Shown here in pieces: positions 41,934 to 51,653 of a stretch of DNA of 64,000 bases (position 1 is the first letter of the stretch; each line of letters begins with the position of its first letter). The translations under genes were made by a program, and so were the position numbers. The notes beneath the pieces are model-generated. The model saw only the letters and a list, made by a program, of their open reading frames with translations, did not search any database and had not been told where the DNA came from. The DNA comes from Deltaproteobacteria bacterium. GTDB taxonomy: Bacteria; Desulfobacterota; Binatia; Binatales; Binataceae. The stretch is from the NCBI GenBank assembly GCA_021780755.1, contig JAJXYF010000029.1, positions 124,001 to 188,000 of the forward strand, given 5' to 3'.

Positions 41934-42824
41934 CTACATTCGCGGCGGCTGCATCCCGGTGCCCAGCGTCGATTTGAAAATCTTGAAGAGATGATCGATG
42001 TCCCACGGGCCGTTGCTGTAGAGGATGCGTTCGGGCTCGATGTGGCTGAAGCGCGTGAGGCGATAGCCGGAAGCGCCGAAGCATTGGCCGTTGACCGCGG
42101 CGGCCTCGTCGCTGGCAAGGTAGATGATAATCGGCGGGACGTTGGCCGGGTCCATCGGAGTGCCGGTGGCTTCTTCGCTGGCCGGGCGAGTGCCGGGCAG
42201 ACGGCCCTCGGGAATCGTATCGGTCATACGGGTGGCGGCGCCGGGCATGATCGCGTTGACCGTGATGCCGTATTTTTGCAGGCCGTTGGCGGCGCTGTAG
42301 GTGAGGCCGAGAATGCCGGCCTTGGCGGCGGCGTAGTTGGGCTGGCCGGGAGCGCCGAGGGCGGAGTTCGAGGAGAAATTGATGATGCGGCCGAACTTGC
42401 GCTCGCGCATGTGGGCGCTGGCCGGGCGCATCGTGCAGAAATGGCCGCGCAGATGAACGCGAACAACCGCGTCCCATTCCTCGATGGTCATGTTGAAGAT
42501 CATGCGGTCGCGCAGAATGCCGGCGACGTTGACGAGGATGTCGAGCTTGCCGAATTCCTTGATCGCCTGATCGACAAGGCCCTCGCCACCCTCGGGGGTC
42601 GAGATGTCGAGATGATTCGCGGCGGCGTTGCCGCCGGCCGCCTTGATCTCCTTGGCGACATCGTCGGCGGGCGAAACCGTTTCCTTTTGTCCGGCGACCG
42701 AAACCCCGAGATCGTTTACGACCACCGCGGCGCCCTGTGCCGCCAATGCGCGGCAAACTTCGCGACCGATACCACGCCCGCCGCCGGTCACAGCGGCCAC
42801 CTTGCCCTCAAGATGACGAGTCAT
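41934..42824 (-). CDS. short-chain dehydrogenase/reductase
   Basis: The 296-residue SDR has the NAD(P) motif AAVTGGGRGIGREVCRAL, NVAG, and the catalytic triad Ser in NFSSNSALG and Y-x-x-x-K in NYAAAKAG. It is closest to FabG-like or 3-hydroxyacyl-CoA dehydrogenase SDRs (LGVSVAG-like N-terminus) with an extra C-terminal stretch of about 35 residues (FSHIEPERILYSNGPWDID). The ATG at 42824 has GGGAGAG seven bases upstream. It may supply the missing FabG role, but that is a guess. Confidence 0.88.
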   Translation of the reverse strand: MTRHLEGKVAAVTGGGRGIGREVCRALAAQGAAVVVNDLGVSVAGQKETVSPADDVAKEIKAAGGNAAANHLDISTPEGGEGLVDQAIKEFGKLDILVNVAGILRDRMIFNMTIEEWDAVVRVHLRGHFCTMRPASAHMRERKFGRIINFSSNSALGAPGQPNYAAAKAGILGLTYSAANGLQKYGITVNAIMPGAATRMTDTIPEGRLPGTRPASEEATGTPMDPANVPPIIIYLASDEAAAVNGQCFGASGYRLTRFSHIEPERILYSNGPWDIDHLFKIFKSTLGTGMQPPRM

Positions 42825-42935
42825 TTTATGAACTCTCCCGTGCGGCGCGTGACGGCGCCGAGTTTCGAGCATATTGCGTTGCACCGCTTATAGCGCAAAA
42901 GGCGGCGGGGGTGGCAACCAGCGGACCGCCTCGCG

Positions 42936-44096
42936 TTAGGGTTTCGACAAGAGCAGGTCCTTGCGGGGCGCGCCGGCAGCGGCCACCGAGGGGACATCGG
43001 AGACGCTTGCGCTGTAGGCGGCAACCGGAAATTCGGTGAGTATGCCGACGGGGGTCAGGCGCCCGATCTTGCCGGTCGGTTCGGTAAACCAGAGGTTGCC
43101 GTCGGGGCCGTCGGCGATAAAGCTCGGCACCACGGTCTGCGGCAGATAAAAGATCAACGCATGGCCGTCGGAGCTGACTTTGAATACCGCGTGGGCCTGG
43201 GGCTCAGTGACCCAGAGTGCGCGGTCGGGGCCCGCGGTGATGCTCAACGGGGTTCCGATCGCGGGCAGCGGATACTCGGTGAGATCGCCGGCGGGGGAGA
43301 GACGCCCAAGCTTGTGGCTGCCGAGTTCGGTGAACCATACGTTGCCGTCGGGACCGGCGACGATTCCGTTGGGCAGGCTGCCGACGCTGGGTAATCTGAA
43401 TTCGTCAACATGTCCCTGCGGCGACATCCGATCGATACGGTCACCGGAATTTTCAGCGACGTAGAGATTACCGTCGGCACCCGTGGCGATACCCGCGGGA
43501 CCGCCCACGTGCGGCAGGACAAATTCAGTGAGGGTGCCGAGCGGAGTGATGCGGCCGATGCGGTTGGCGGCATGCTCGGTGAACCAGAGATTGCCGTCAG
43601 GCCCGCGCGTGATTTCGGCCGGGCCGCTGTTCGCGGTACGCAACGGGACGTAGGCCTGCGCGCCGCCCGGATCAAGGCGTCCGATCCGATTGCCGGCGGG
43701 ATCGGTGAACCAGATGGCGGTATCGGGACCGGCCACCAGCCGCTCGGGAAGGACGTCGGTGTCCAGTTCGTAAGGCTTGGAGTCACCCTGAGTGGTCATG
43801 CGCCCGATGCGATGCGATCGAAATTCGGTGAACCACAGATTGCCGTCGGTGCCACGGGCGATCGCGAATGGTGCGGGGATTGCCGACAACTGCGCGGCGG
43901 ATGATGGAGGCAGCGGTGCGGACGGCACCGTCGCGACCGGCGGCACGGGCATCGGATTAACGGCAGATGGCAAATGTGGCGGATTGCGCGCGCCGCAGCC
44001 GGCGATCGCGAAGGCAAGGAAGGTCGCGGCCACCAGCGTGATCGCCCGCAATGCGGCGATGCGCGGTCCGATCGGCACCACGGGAGCTTCGGTCAT
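42936..44096 (-). CDS. Vgb-like seven-bladed beta-propeller lipoprotein
   Basis: The 386-residue protein has a signal with lipobox AFAIAGC, a proline-rich linker, then seven repeats of about 42 residues with the consensus G-P-D-G-N-L-W-F-T-E...N-R-I-G-R, as in virginiamycin B lyase (Vgb/streptogramin lyase) propellers. Two blades deviate at the G-P-D-G position. Vgb-type lyases need a catalytic His in the propeller; it was not verified here. The ATG at 44096 is used; an upstream TTG at 44144 lacks an SD. A role as a secreted binding or enzymatic propeller is likely. Confidence 0.85.
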   Translation of the reverse strand: MTEAPVVPIGPRIAALRAITLVAATFLAFAIAGCGARNPPHLPSAVNPMPVPPVATVPSAPLPPSSAAQLSAIPAPFAIARGTDGNLWFTEFRSHRIGRMTTQGDSKPYELDTDVLPERLVAGPDTAIWFTDPAGNRIGRLDPGGAQAYVPLRTANSGPAEITRGPDGNLWFTEHAANRIGRITPLGTLTEFVLPHVGGPAGIATGADGNLYVAENSGDRIDRMSPQGHVDEFRLPSVGSLPNGIVAGPDGNVWFTELGSHKLGRLSPAGDLTEYPLPAIGTPLSITAGPDRALWVTEPQAHAVFKVSSDGHALIFYLPQTVVPSFIADGPDGNLWFTEPTGKIGRLTPVGILTEFPVAAYSASVSDVPSVAAAGAPRKDLLLSKP

Positions 44097-44195
44097 CGGC
44101 GATGCGATGCGATGGTCCGGATTCACGTGGCCATAATGCTCCAATCAACCCTTGTAAACTATCACGTCGCGGCGGACCTTAGCGCGCGGTGACGC

Positions 44196-46394
44196 TCAAT
44201 GCACCGGCATCTCCGACTGCTTCGGCGGAAGTTTGGCGTTACTTGCGATCGCGCGTTTCAATCCGGCGGCATCGAAAAATATCAGCAGGAATCCGCGGTC
44301 ATCGTCATGCGGGCCGTCGGCAAACTTTTGCGGGAAAGGAAAATAAATTCGATAAGCGTATGGCTGATAGTGCTCGATAATCGGTTTCAAGCCCTCGTAG
44401 GTGCCCTTGATACCGATCCCGAGAAAGGCCTTGTCCGCATAGCCGAGCCATACACCACGATACACTGGTTTGTCGGTATCGAGCGTCGTGTCGAATTTGG
44501 TGCCCGCCATCCATCCCGGCACCCAGACCGGCCCGGGCAACCAATCCACAGGAATCAAGCCGAGCTGCTCTGCCGCGAAGGGAGTCAGCATCTCCGGGTT
44601 CCGTCTGAGCGTGCTGTACCTGTTCGCGGCAGCAAGTAACCCGTCGAAAAGCGCGGCGTCGGCCCGACGTTCGGCGTCCGTCGCGGTGATCGCGCGATAA
44701 GGCAGAATTGCCGCCCGCGGAATTTTGAGCACCGTCACACCGCCGATATCAATCGGCGCGGCACCGTCGGCGGGAATCCATCGCAACCACATCCCACGGT
44801 CAGGGTCATCGTCGCTAATGATCACATCCGCGACCTCATGGCTCGCGAGGAAACTCATCAATTGTGTTTGCGGATCCGGAAGCGGTGTCCACTCGGTAAG
44901 CGCGCCGATTACCGGCCAGTGCCTATACTCATTGGGTAATGGACCGCTCCACCCACCCGCCATGCGGAAATACATTCCTGTTTGAGCCTGCCACAACATG
45001 CTGTTACCGAGAATCCAGTAAGGCGTGACGACTACGTTTTCGCCAGGAGCTATATACTTCCTGTAGAGTCCCGTTGAGAAGAAGGCGGGCGTATCGACCT
45101 TTGTAATCCAGTAATGCGCATCGAGATTCGGCAGAGAAAACAGTACCGCAAGCGCCGCAACCAGGCGCTTCGTTCGAACGCTCACGCCGCTCGCGGCGAG
45201 CCAAAACGACGTAATGATCGCGAGAATCAGCGAGGCGTACATGGTGAAGCGTACCGGCAGCGCCTTGTCGATCACGGGCATGACGGCGAGTCCTTTTCCA
45301 GGCATTCCGACCAACTCGCGTCCGCCGACGTGTAGCGTCGGACCCAGCGACAGAACGCAAATGACTACTAATGAATCGATTAGGACGCGGCCCAGGGGTT
45401 CTTTCCAATGACGGTGCGCATAGACGATCGCCAGGCCAATCAAGATCGGACCGAAATAGGCGGTGCGTTCGAAGATATTGCCGCTGAAGCGCGTTGCTAA
45501 CCTTTTCAAGGGACCGAGGGTACCTAATGCATTAACCTCCGTCGGAATCACGAAATTGAGGAAGTCGGCGGAGAACTGCGGGGTATCCCACATCTGACCT
45601 TTCGGATGACCGTAAGCAAATAGATAGTAGATATACGGACTCGCGATCAGCAGCGCCAGCGCATACGCGCATGCCAATACTCCGATCAGTCTCAGGATCC
45701 GAAGCCGGTTTGCGCCTGTAGTCCCACCGAGCGCAAGGAACAGCACAAGCGCCGCAAACATTATCATGGTCGCAAAGATTTCGACTGAGATAAAGAATTG
45801 CACCGCCAACGTGACACCCGTCAACATCACCATCATGCGGGAACTCAGCGTTGCGTCGAACCATCGAACGGCGAGGTAAAGCGCCATGGGCACGGGAAAA
45901 ATCAGCACCAGAACAAGATGCCCCCCGAAAGCCTGCGCGATCATGTACGACGAAAATCCAAAGATGTATCCTCCGAGCAGTGACGGCCAGAAAGACTTCG
46001 TCAGATGGCGGCACAGAATGAACGTCGCCCATGCGGCCGATGCCGGCGCGAGAAGCGCAAGACAATTGTAGGCCACGACAGGTCCGAACGCGGCGGTAAT
46101 CGGCGATACGAGCAGGCTCGCCAAAGGAATTGCCGTTATCCACGCAGTATTTACTCCACTGGGAGCAAAAATCATTTCGGTGAGAAATGGGTTCAGTCGA
46201 TGGCGGATCGCGTAAGGCCACCATGTAATTGCCCAAATAAAGAATGACGGATCGGAGCCGCGCCCTTCGTAGGAGCCGGAATAGTCAAATATCAGCGCGC
46301 GGCCAAGCAGTACAATCGAGAGTGCGGCATACAGAGCGAACGCCAGAAGACTGTCACGATCGCAAATTCGCTCATCCTTCGGCGATGGTCTCAT
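44196..46394 (-). CDS. large polytopic membrane protein, GT-C-like glycosyltransferase
   Basis: The 732-residue protein has about 11-12 membrane helices in the first 430 residues and a soluble C-terminal domain of about 300. Helix-loop features such as FAPSGVNTAWITAIPLASLL and the early acidic motif DYSGSYEGRGSDPSFFIW fit lipid-linked-sugar GT-C enzymes or related membrane transferases. No exact family was recognised. The ATG at 46394 overlaps the TGA of the upstream GT87 gene (ATGA), so they are cotranslated; the frame from 46715 is a shadow. Its GC content is visibly lower than its neighbours. Confidence 0.7.
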   Translation of the reverse strand: MRPSPKDERICDRDSLLAFALYAALSIVLLGRALIFDYSGSYEGRGSDPSFFIWAITWWPYAIRHRLNPFLTEMIFAPSGVNTAWITAIPLASLLVSPITAAFGPVVAYNCLALLAPASAAWATFILCRHLTKSFWPSLLGGYIFGFSSYMIAQAFGGHLVLVLIFPVPMALYLAVRWFDATLSSRMMVMLTGVTLAVQFFISVEIFATMIMFAALVLFLALGGTTGANRLRILRLIGVLACAYALALLIASPYIYYLFAYGHPKGQMWDTPQFSADFLNFVIPTEVNALGTLGPLKRLATRFSGNIFERTAYFGPILIGLAIVYAHRHWKEPLGRVLIDSLVVICVLSLGPTLHVGGRELVGMPGKGLAVMPVIDKALPVRFTMYASLILAIITSFWLAASGVSVRTKRLVAALAVLFSLPNLDAHYWITKVDTPAFFSTGLYRKYIAPGENVVVTPYWILGNSMLWQAQTGMYFRMAGGWSGPLPNEYRHWPVIGALTEWTPLPDPQTQLMSFLASHEVADVIISDDDPDRGMWLRWIPADGAAPIDIGGVTVLKIPRAAILPYRAITATDAERRADAALFDGLLAAANRYSTLRRNPEMLTPFAAEQLGLIPVDWLPGPVWVPGWMAGTKFDTTLDTDKPVYRGVWLGYADKAFLGIGIKGTYEGLKPIIEHYQPYAYRIYFPFPQKFADGPHDDDRGFLLIFFDAAGLKRAIASNAKLPPKQSEMPVH

Positions 46395-47692
46395 TTGATC
46401 GGGGGCGGCAGATCGTCGGACGCGAACCAGTAGGCCGACACGTACACCATGGCCAGGGACACGAAAGAACATTCCGCGACCATGATCGGGAGAACGCCAT
46501 GGGGGTGGGGTCCAAAGGCGGTACGGCCGCTGGTCGAGAGCGCGATCAGCAGAAAGCTCGCCACCGCCATCCAGATCGCGCGATGATTCGCACGGCCACG
46601 GCTGGCCGCGGTACACATCATGATGAACGGTATCAGCATCATGACCAGATAATGCACCCAGGCGGTCGGCGAGAGCATCACGGCGGTTACTACCCAAAGC
46701 GAATATGCGCGCCAATCGAGATCGACGGTATCGCGCGACTTCACCGACGCTTTCACGGTCAGCGCGAGCAGGCCGATTTCCACTGCTGATACAAGGATGC
46801 GCCGAACAGAATTAGAGATGCCGGAGTGTGGACCGAAGGCATACCAGTACATTCGCGAGACAAATGCGCCGAGCGAAACATTGATGGGCACGGCGAGAAG
46901 GCGCGGCATCGTCACGGTCCGAAGGCCGCTGCTGAAGCTCAGGGTCTGCGGAAGTCCCAAAATCGCAACAGTCAATAGCCCGCCCATCACGATACCGAGA
47001 GCGGCATACGCAATCGCACGCCATCGGCGCCGCAACACCAGGTAGCCCACCATCAGCAGCGGAAAGCCGCGCATCAGCACCGCGATTCCCAGAATTAAGC
47101 CGGCGGCGGCGTCATGCCCGTCCGCCATCCAGCGCATCATTAGAACAAGCATCAGAAGAACGAAGATCTTATTCTGCCCGTAAAAGAAGTGCTCCCCCAC
47201 CGGCGGGTAGAGAAAGGCCAGTGCGACGACCGCGAGCGCGGGCCAAACACCCAAATCCGAACCCCTCAGGAGCAGCACCAACGACACCACGAGGGCCGCC
47301 AGGTTCAAGGCCTCCCATAACCAAAAGGCCTGTCTTAGCGGAAGCAGCGTGATCGGTTCGAAAGCCAGCAGGTAGGTAGGTGGATCGGTCGCATAGTGCA
47401 TCGGATCGATCTCAAGGTTGAGCGCGGGGTCGATGCTGTTGAGGTCGGTCGTATAGGGATCGATATGCTCACGCAATGCGAGTCCGGAAGCATAGTAGAT
47501 GCTGAAGTCGAAATGATTGACGCGTGAAGGCAACTGATGCAGTAGCGCGAACGAATGAAAGATGACGCCGAGCCAAAGGATCACCACCATGGGCGGTTTT
47601 GTCAGCTTGTCAGCCAGGCCCGCACCACTGATGCCTTCTGAACGCGCACTGGGTTCCGACGCTTGCGTGACATCCGTCATGATCGTTGGCAC
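46391..47692 (-). CDS. DUF2029/GT87 family membrane glycosyltransferase
   Basis: The 433-residue protein has about 10 membrane helices and the DUF2029 (GT87) pattern: NHFDFSIYYASGLALREHIDPY with the catalytic-loop aspartates, LLAFEPITLLPLRQAFWLWEALNL, and a short conserved GQNKIFVLLMLVL loop. GT87 enzymes transfer mannose or other sugars from polyprenyl-phosphate donors to envelope glycans. It is a paralogue of the gene upstream (shared EGISGAGLADKLTKP-like N-terminus). It overlaps the GT-C gene downstream by four bases. Confidence 0.85.
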   Translation of the reverse strand: MPTIMTDVTQASEPSARSEGISGAGLADKLTKPPMVVILWLGVIFHSFALLHQLPSRVNHFDFSIYYASGLALREHIDPYTTDLNSIDPALNLEIDPMHYATDPPTYLLAFEPITLLPLRQAFWLWEALNLAALVVSLVLLLRGSDLGVWPALAVVALAFLYPPVGEHFFYGQNKIFVLLMLVLMMRWMADGHDAAAGLILGIAVLMRGFPLLMVGYLVLRRRWRAIAYAALGIVMGGLLTVAILGLPQTLSFSSGLRTVTMPRLLAVPINVSLGAFVSRMYWYAFGPHSGISNSVRRILVSAVEIGLLALTVKASVKSRDTVDLDWRAYSLWVVTAVMLSPTAWVHYLVMMLIPFIMMCTAASRGRANHRAIWMAVASFLLIALSTSGRTAFGPHPHGVLPIMVAECSFVSLAMVYVSAYWFASDDLPPPIK

Positions 47693-47701
47693 AGGTTCAC
47701 C

Positions 47702-49141
47702 TCATTGTCTTGGTGCGCATGATTCACGACGTGAGTGCATTACTACACCTGACGCGTCGGTCGCGAAGAACCACGCTGCGGCGTAGGCCAGCAGCAGCGA
47801 CACGGTCGCGAATTCCTCGAGTGCGGTTTTCAAATACGGACGCGTCGCGAGGGAACCCTGCGCACTGCCGGTAATTGCCATGCTCAGGCTGATCGCGGCG
47901 TAGCTCGCCGCCAATAGCCATACGGTGCGCGGACTCGCGGTCGCATTCCAGCCGGCGGCCGCAATCAGCATGAACGGCAGGATGAGGAGGACGAGGTAAT
48001 GGATCCAGGCGGTCGGCGAGAGCATGATCGCGGCCGTTACCCATAAGGCGAATTGGCGCGATTCGCGATCGGCGGTATCAACTGACTTGTCTGGTGATGT
48101 CTGGTGTGAGTATTTGGGCGAATCATTGTGTACTGAACTGACTAATGGCACGGTCGCAATTACCGTAAGCCCAAGCGCTATTAGTTCGGCCGCTATGACG
48201 GTAAGTGCTCGCGCCCAGTCGAGCCCTGGACTCATGCTGACTGCGCCGGACGCATACCAGAACCATCGCGAGACGAAAGAGCTGAGCGCGACGTTGGCGG
48301 GGCGCGCGAGGAATCCGGCGCTGCGAGTGAGATAAGTGCCGGCGACGAAGCTCGCATTGCGCTGGATGCCGAATGCGAGAACGGTCACCGCGGTACCCGC
48401 GATCACACCAACGAGCGTCCACGCGAAGGCCCGCCATCGCCGCTGAACAATAAAATAGCCCACGATCACGAGCGGAAATGCCTTCAGCAGGCCCGCGGCG
48501 GCAAGGGCGAGGCCCGCCGACCGATCGCGGCCGGAAGTCATCGATCGCATCGCAACGACGAGCAGCAGCAGCACCACGATTTGCGTCTGGGCGAAGAAGA
48601 TATGATTGGACAACGGCGGATAGAGCAGAATGATCGCGCACAATGAAATCGTCTGGCGCCGCTCGAGTCGCGGGGCCGCGCGCAGGATCAAGATCATGGC
48701 GAGAAGCAGGGACGCGGCGTTGATCGCGAACCAAATCCAATACGCAGCCGCGGGACGCAGCAACGTCAACGGCTCGAAGCAGAGCAGGAAGAACGGGGTG
48801 TCGGTGGCGCGCGCGATACCATCGAGGCCGAGGTGCCTGCCGAACGGGCGCAGATCAATCGCGTAGGAATTCAGGCCGTCGCGCATCGCGAGCGCGGCAA
48901 CATAGTAATGGCTGAAATCCCAGAGGCGGGTTCGCGCGGCGGCTTGTGCGACATCAACACCGAGATGAATTATGGTGCCGACGCAGAGAAATACGAGAAT
49001 GCTCGGACGGGTCAGTCCGTAGGCCAGACCAGCGCCCGAGATCGGCTTTCGACGGCTCGCGCCGACAGCCGCGTCACGGTCATCGTTGACGGGCGCGCGA
49101 TCGACGCGACCCGCATCATCGGTGGGCTCACCGATTTGCAT
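47702..49141 (-). CDS. DUF2029/GT87 family membrane glycosyltransferase, paralogue
   Basis: The 479-residue protein has the same architecture and N-terminal SGAGLAYGLTRPSI motif as the next gene, with RLWDFSHYYVAALAMRDGLNSY in place of the first loop and FFAQTQIVVLLLLVV in the second. It carries a charged loop of about 25 residues between helices (SVHNDSPKYSHQTSPDKSVD). The Gln-Asn of the GQN loop is changed to AQT, so specificity may differ. The ATG at 49141 and a TTG at 49147 are both possible. It starts the three-gene membrane set, 9 bp before the second GT87. Confidence 0.83.
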   Translation of the reverse strand: MQIGEPTDDAGRVDRAPVNDDRDAAVGASRRKPISGAGLAYGLTRPSILVFLCVGTIIHLGVDVAQAAARTRLWDFSHYYVAALAMRDGLNSYAIDLRPFGRHLGLDGIARATDTPFFLLCFEPLTLLRPAAAYWIWFAINAASLLLAMILILRAAPRLERRQTISLCAIILLYPPLSNHIFFAQTQIVVLLLLVVAMRSMTSGRDRSAGLALAAAGLLKAFPLVIVGYFIVQRRWRAFAWTLVGVIAGTAVTVLAFGIQRNASFVAGTYLTRSAGFLARPANVALSSFVSRWFWYASGAVSMSPGLDWARALTVIAAELIALGLTVIATVPLVSSVHNDSPKYSHQTSPDKSVDTADRESRQFALWVTAAIMLSPTAWIHYLVLLILPFMLIAAAGWNATASPRTVWLLAASYAAISLSMAITGSAQGSLATRPYLKTALEEFATVSLLLAYAAAWFFATDASGVVMHSRRESCAPRQ

Positions 49142-49283
49142 CCCCAACTGCCACTCCCCACATCCGCGTCAGCTTGAGCTGAGCGTTGCCGACTGAGATT
49201 ACCATCGCGCCACATCAGTGATAATCCCCATCGCGAGGCAAACGACCGCCGTTAGCGGCGTCGATGGCGGGCGGCGCACGCGG

Positions 49284-50825
49284 TCAAAAGCGGTGGGTAC
49301 GCGACGCGATGGCGCGAAGTGCGGCGCATCTTTGCACGACGGCGAGATTTTTCCGCAGACGGTCGAGCGCAAATGGCAGGCGCCATTTCCAATTCGACGC
49401 GTCAACGGTGCCGGGCGTGTTGATGCGCTCTTCCCATCCGAACAGGTCTTGAATCGGCGCAATCGTCAAGCGTGACGGCGCGGCATAGAGTGCGCCCAGG
49501 ATCGCGTCGATGGCGCGATGGTCGAGCGTTTTGCGTCGCGCGTCGAGCGCTCCTTCGAGCTTTAGCGAAGTGACGAACTGGATACGCTCGTCGGCGCCCG
49601 CCTCGCGCCACCATTCGGCCATCGCATCGGTGTCATGGGTTCCGGTGGTAGCAACCGAGAGTTCGGAATAGGTCGCCGGAGCGATAAACGGCTGCCCGGC
49701 AACATTCCACTCGCGCTCCCAGCGCATCACCTTGTAACCGGGGACGGCGAGCGCTTTGAGTGACTCGCGCACAAAGGGCGGGACGACGCCCAGGTCCTCC
49801 GCGAAGATTTCGAGCGGGCCGGCTTCGTCTTTGATGGCGCGAATTATTTCTTCGCCCTGTGCGCGCTGATCCGCCTCGTTGAGCGGATCGAATGCTCCGG
49901 GTGAGATTGCGTCGTCGCCGAAGGCGTAGGTGCGAAAGAGGCCGACGACGTGATCGATGCGCAGGAGGTCAAACAGATCGCGTGCGTGGCGAATGCGGGT
50001 GCGGATGAGCGAGAAGCCATCGGCACGCATGCGTGTCCAGTTGGGCATCGGCAGCCCCCATCGCTGGCCGTCGTTGGAAAAGGCGTCGGGAGGTGCGCCG
50101 ACGGTGCGCGAGAGGTCGAACATTTGCTGGTTGGCCCACACCTCGGCGCTTTCGCGAGCGGGCGAAAAAGCGAGGTCGCCGCCGAGCAGCACTCCGCGCC
50201 GCGCGAGTTCGGTGCGAACCTCGGACCATTGGCGATGCGCGACGAACTGAATCCAGGCGTAGGTGGAGATTTCCTGCGCGAATTCACGCCCGGCGGCTGT
50301 GAGCGCGGCGGGTTCGCGACGGTTGAGTCCGTCGGGCCACGAAGCCCATCCGCTCCAGCAAAATTTTTCCTTGAGCGCACGAAACAGTGCGTAGTCGCCG
50401 AGCCATTGGCGATTGCGATGTTCGAATTCCTCGAACGCGCGGCGGTCATCCGGATTGCCGTGCGCGGCGAAGTGACCGAAGGATTTTCGCAGGAGGGCCA
50501 TCCGCGCGGTCTTGAGCTTGATCGCATCGGGCGGATCACCAGGCCCCGCAGCCGCGCGGGCGGCCTCGATATCCGCGCCCTCGATGCCGTCGAGATCGCC
50601 CACAGAAATGTAGAGCGGATCGATCGCTATCACGCTCATCGCGCTGTACGGGCTGGTTTCGCCGGGCGCGGTTTCGTCGATGGGCAAGAGTTGAATCATC
50701 CGATGGCCCATGGCGAGCGCGAAATCGGCCATCGGCACGAGCGCGCGGGTTTCCCCGCGGCCAAGGTCGTCGGTGGTGCGCAGCGAAAAGAGCGGGATGA
50801 GGACGCCGGCTATACGTTGCAGCAT
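49284..50825 (-). CDS. malQ: 4-alpha-glucanotransferase (amylomaltase, MalQ)
   Basis: MalQ disproportionates alpha-1,4-glucans. The 513-residue protein has the GH77 pattern: IQLLPIDETAPGETSPYSAMS, the catalytic segment LLRIDHVVGLFRTYAFG, the second acid in IFAEDLGVVPPFVRESL and the conserved TGTHDTDAMAEWW. The ATG at 50825 begins at MLQRIAGVLIPLFSL; the frame to 50864 has no SD. It may belong to a glycogen or trehalose route, but no neighbour shows which. Confidence 0.92.
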   Translation of the reverse strand: MLQRIAGVLIPLFSLRTTDDLGRGETRALVPMADFALAMGHRMIQLLPIDETAPGETSPYSAMSVIAIDPLYISVGDLDGIEGADIEAARAAAGPGDPPDAIKLKTARMALLRKSFGHFAAHGNPDDRRAFEEFEHRNRQWLGDYALFRALKEKFCWSGWASWPDGLNRREPAALTAAGREFAQEISTYAWIQFVAHRQWSEVRTELARRGVLLGGDLAFSPARESAEVWANQQMFDLSRTVGAPPDAFSNDGQRWGLPMPNWTRMRADGFSLIRTRIRHARDLFDLLRIDHVVGLFRTYAFGDDAISPGAFDPLNEADQRAQGEEIIRAIKDEAGPLEIFAEDLGVVPPFVRESLKALAVPGYKVMRWEREWNVAGQPFIAPATYSELSVATTGTHDTDAMAEWWREAGADERIQFVTSLKLEGALDARRKTLDHRAIDAILGALYAAPSRLTIAPIQDLFGWEERINTPGTVDASNWKWRLPFALDRLRKNLAVVQRCAALRAIASRTHRF

Positions 50826-50946
50826 TTCAGATGTGGGAAGCCTTCGATGGCGCCCGGCCCGCAAAAAATTTTTGGCCGTCGGCCACGATTCGATGATGCT
50901 CCCCGGCGCAGAGCCTAGCCGACCCCATCAAGCGAAACTACCGCTG

Positions 50947-51609
50947 TCAGAGTTGCCTGGTCGCGTCGATGCGATAGACCCGGGCGTTGGCGATAGTGGC
51001 CTCCTCGTCCTTGATGAGTTCCTGGCCAACCGGCGAGCGATAGGCGGCGCGTAGCGCCTCGGCGTCGTCGAAGGCGATGAAGGCCATCCGCGAGCGATCG
51101 GGTTTTTGCTGGTTGGCTTCGACCAGGCGACCGACCATGTAATGCCGCAGGCCGGGCAATCGCCGCGCGATGCGGGTGTGCTCGCCGAGGTAGCGCTGCT
51201 CGGCGCTGGCGGCGTCGCTGAAGCCGGCCTTTTCAACCTGGAGGTCGAAGCCGGCGGCCATCAGGAGGAATTGGCGGCCGGCGGAATTGGCGTCGAAGGG
51301 CACGATGATTTCCGAATCCATTTCGAGCCAGCGCAGGTTGGTCATGTGATCGCGGCCATCGGCGGCGACCGCCTTCGCGACCGGCGACTTGCGCATCGCG
51401 GCCTCGGCCTCGGCGGCGTTGTCGTAGCTCAGCAGCGCGGCACGATAATACGGCGGCCGCTCGCCCGACGGCGCGCGCAAACGGCCGGTGATGTACTGGC
51501 GCAGACCCGGCAACTGCCGGGCGAGCGCGACATGAACGTCGGCGTAATTGCGCTCCTCAACCTCGAGCTCGGGACTTTTGAAATCGAAGCAGGCGAATAC
51601 GGTTCGCAT
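50947..51609 (-). CDS. tandem EthD-like/dimeric alpha-beta barrel protein
   Basis: The 220-residue protein is built of two homologous halves. Each has the segment A-R-x-L-P-G-L-R-x-Y-x-x-G-R-L (ARQLPGLRQYITGRL near 28 and ARRLPGLRHYMVGRL near 147) and a following A-x-x-S-P-V-A/G region, as in EthD-type ferredoxin-like domains. EthD proteins are accessory proteins for some monooxygenases or act as small isomerases and cyclases. The ATG at 51609 has GGAGG six bases upstream. It lies 44 bp downstream of the SDR gene, probably in one operon. Confidence 0.75.
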   Translation of the reverse strand: MRTVFACFDFKSPELEVEERNYADVHVALARQLPGLRQYITGRLRAPSGERPPYYRAALLSYDNAAEAEAAMRKSPVAKAVAADGRDHMTNLRWLEMDSEIIVPFDANSAGRQFLLMAAGFDLQVEKAGFSDAASAEQRYLGEHTRIARRLPGLRHYMVGRLVEANQQKPDRSRMAFIAFDDAEALRAAYRSPVGQELIKDEEATIANARVYRIDATRQL

Positions 51610-51653
51610 GATTTTCCTCCGGAGCGGCACGGCCGGTCACGGGACGATCTCGA

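Noticed and set aside
46395-46715. N-terminal extension of the GT-C-like protein
   Set aside because: It lies entirely inside the upstream GT87 gene in another frame and is Arg/Pro-rich; the ATGA overlap at 46394 is the natural start.
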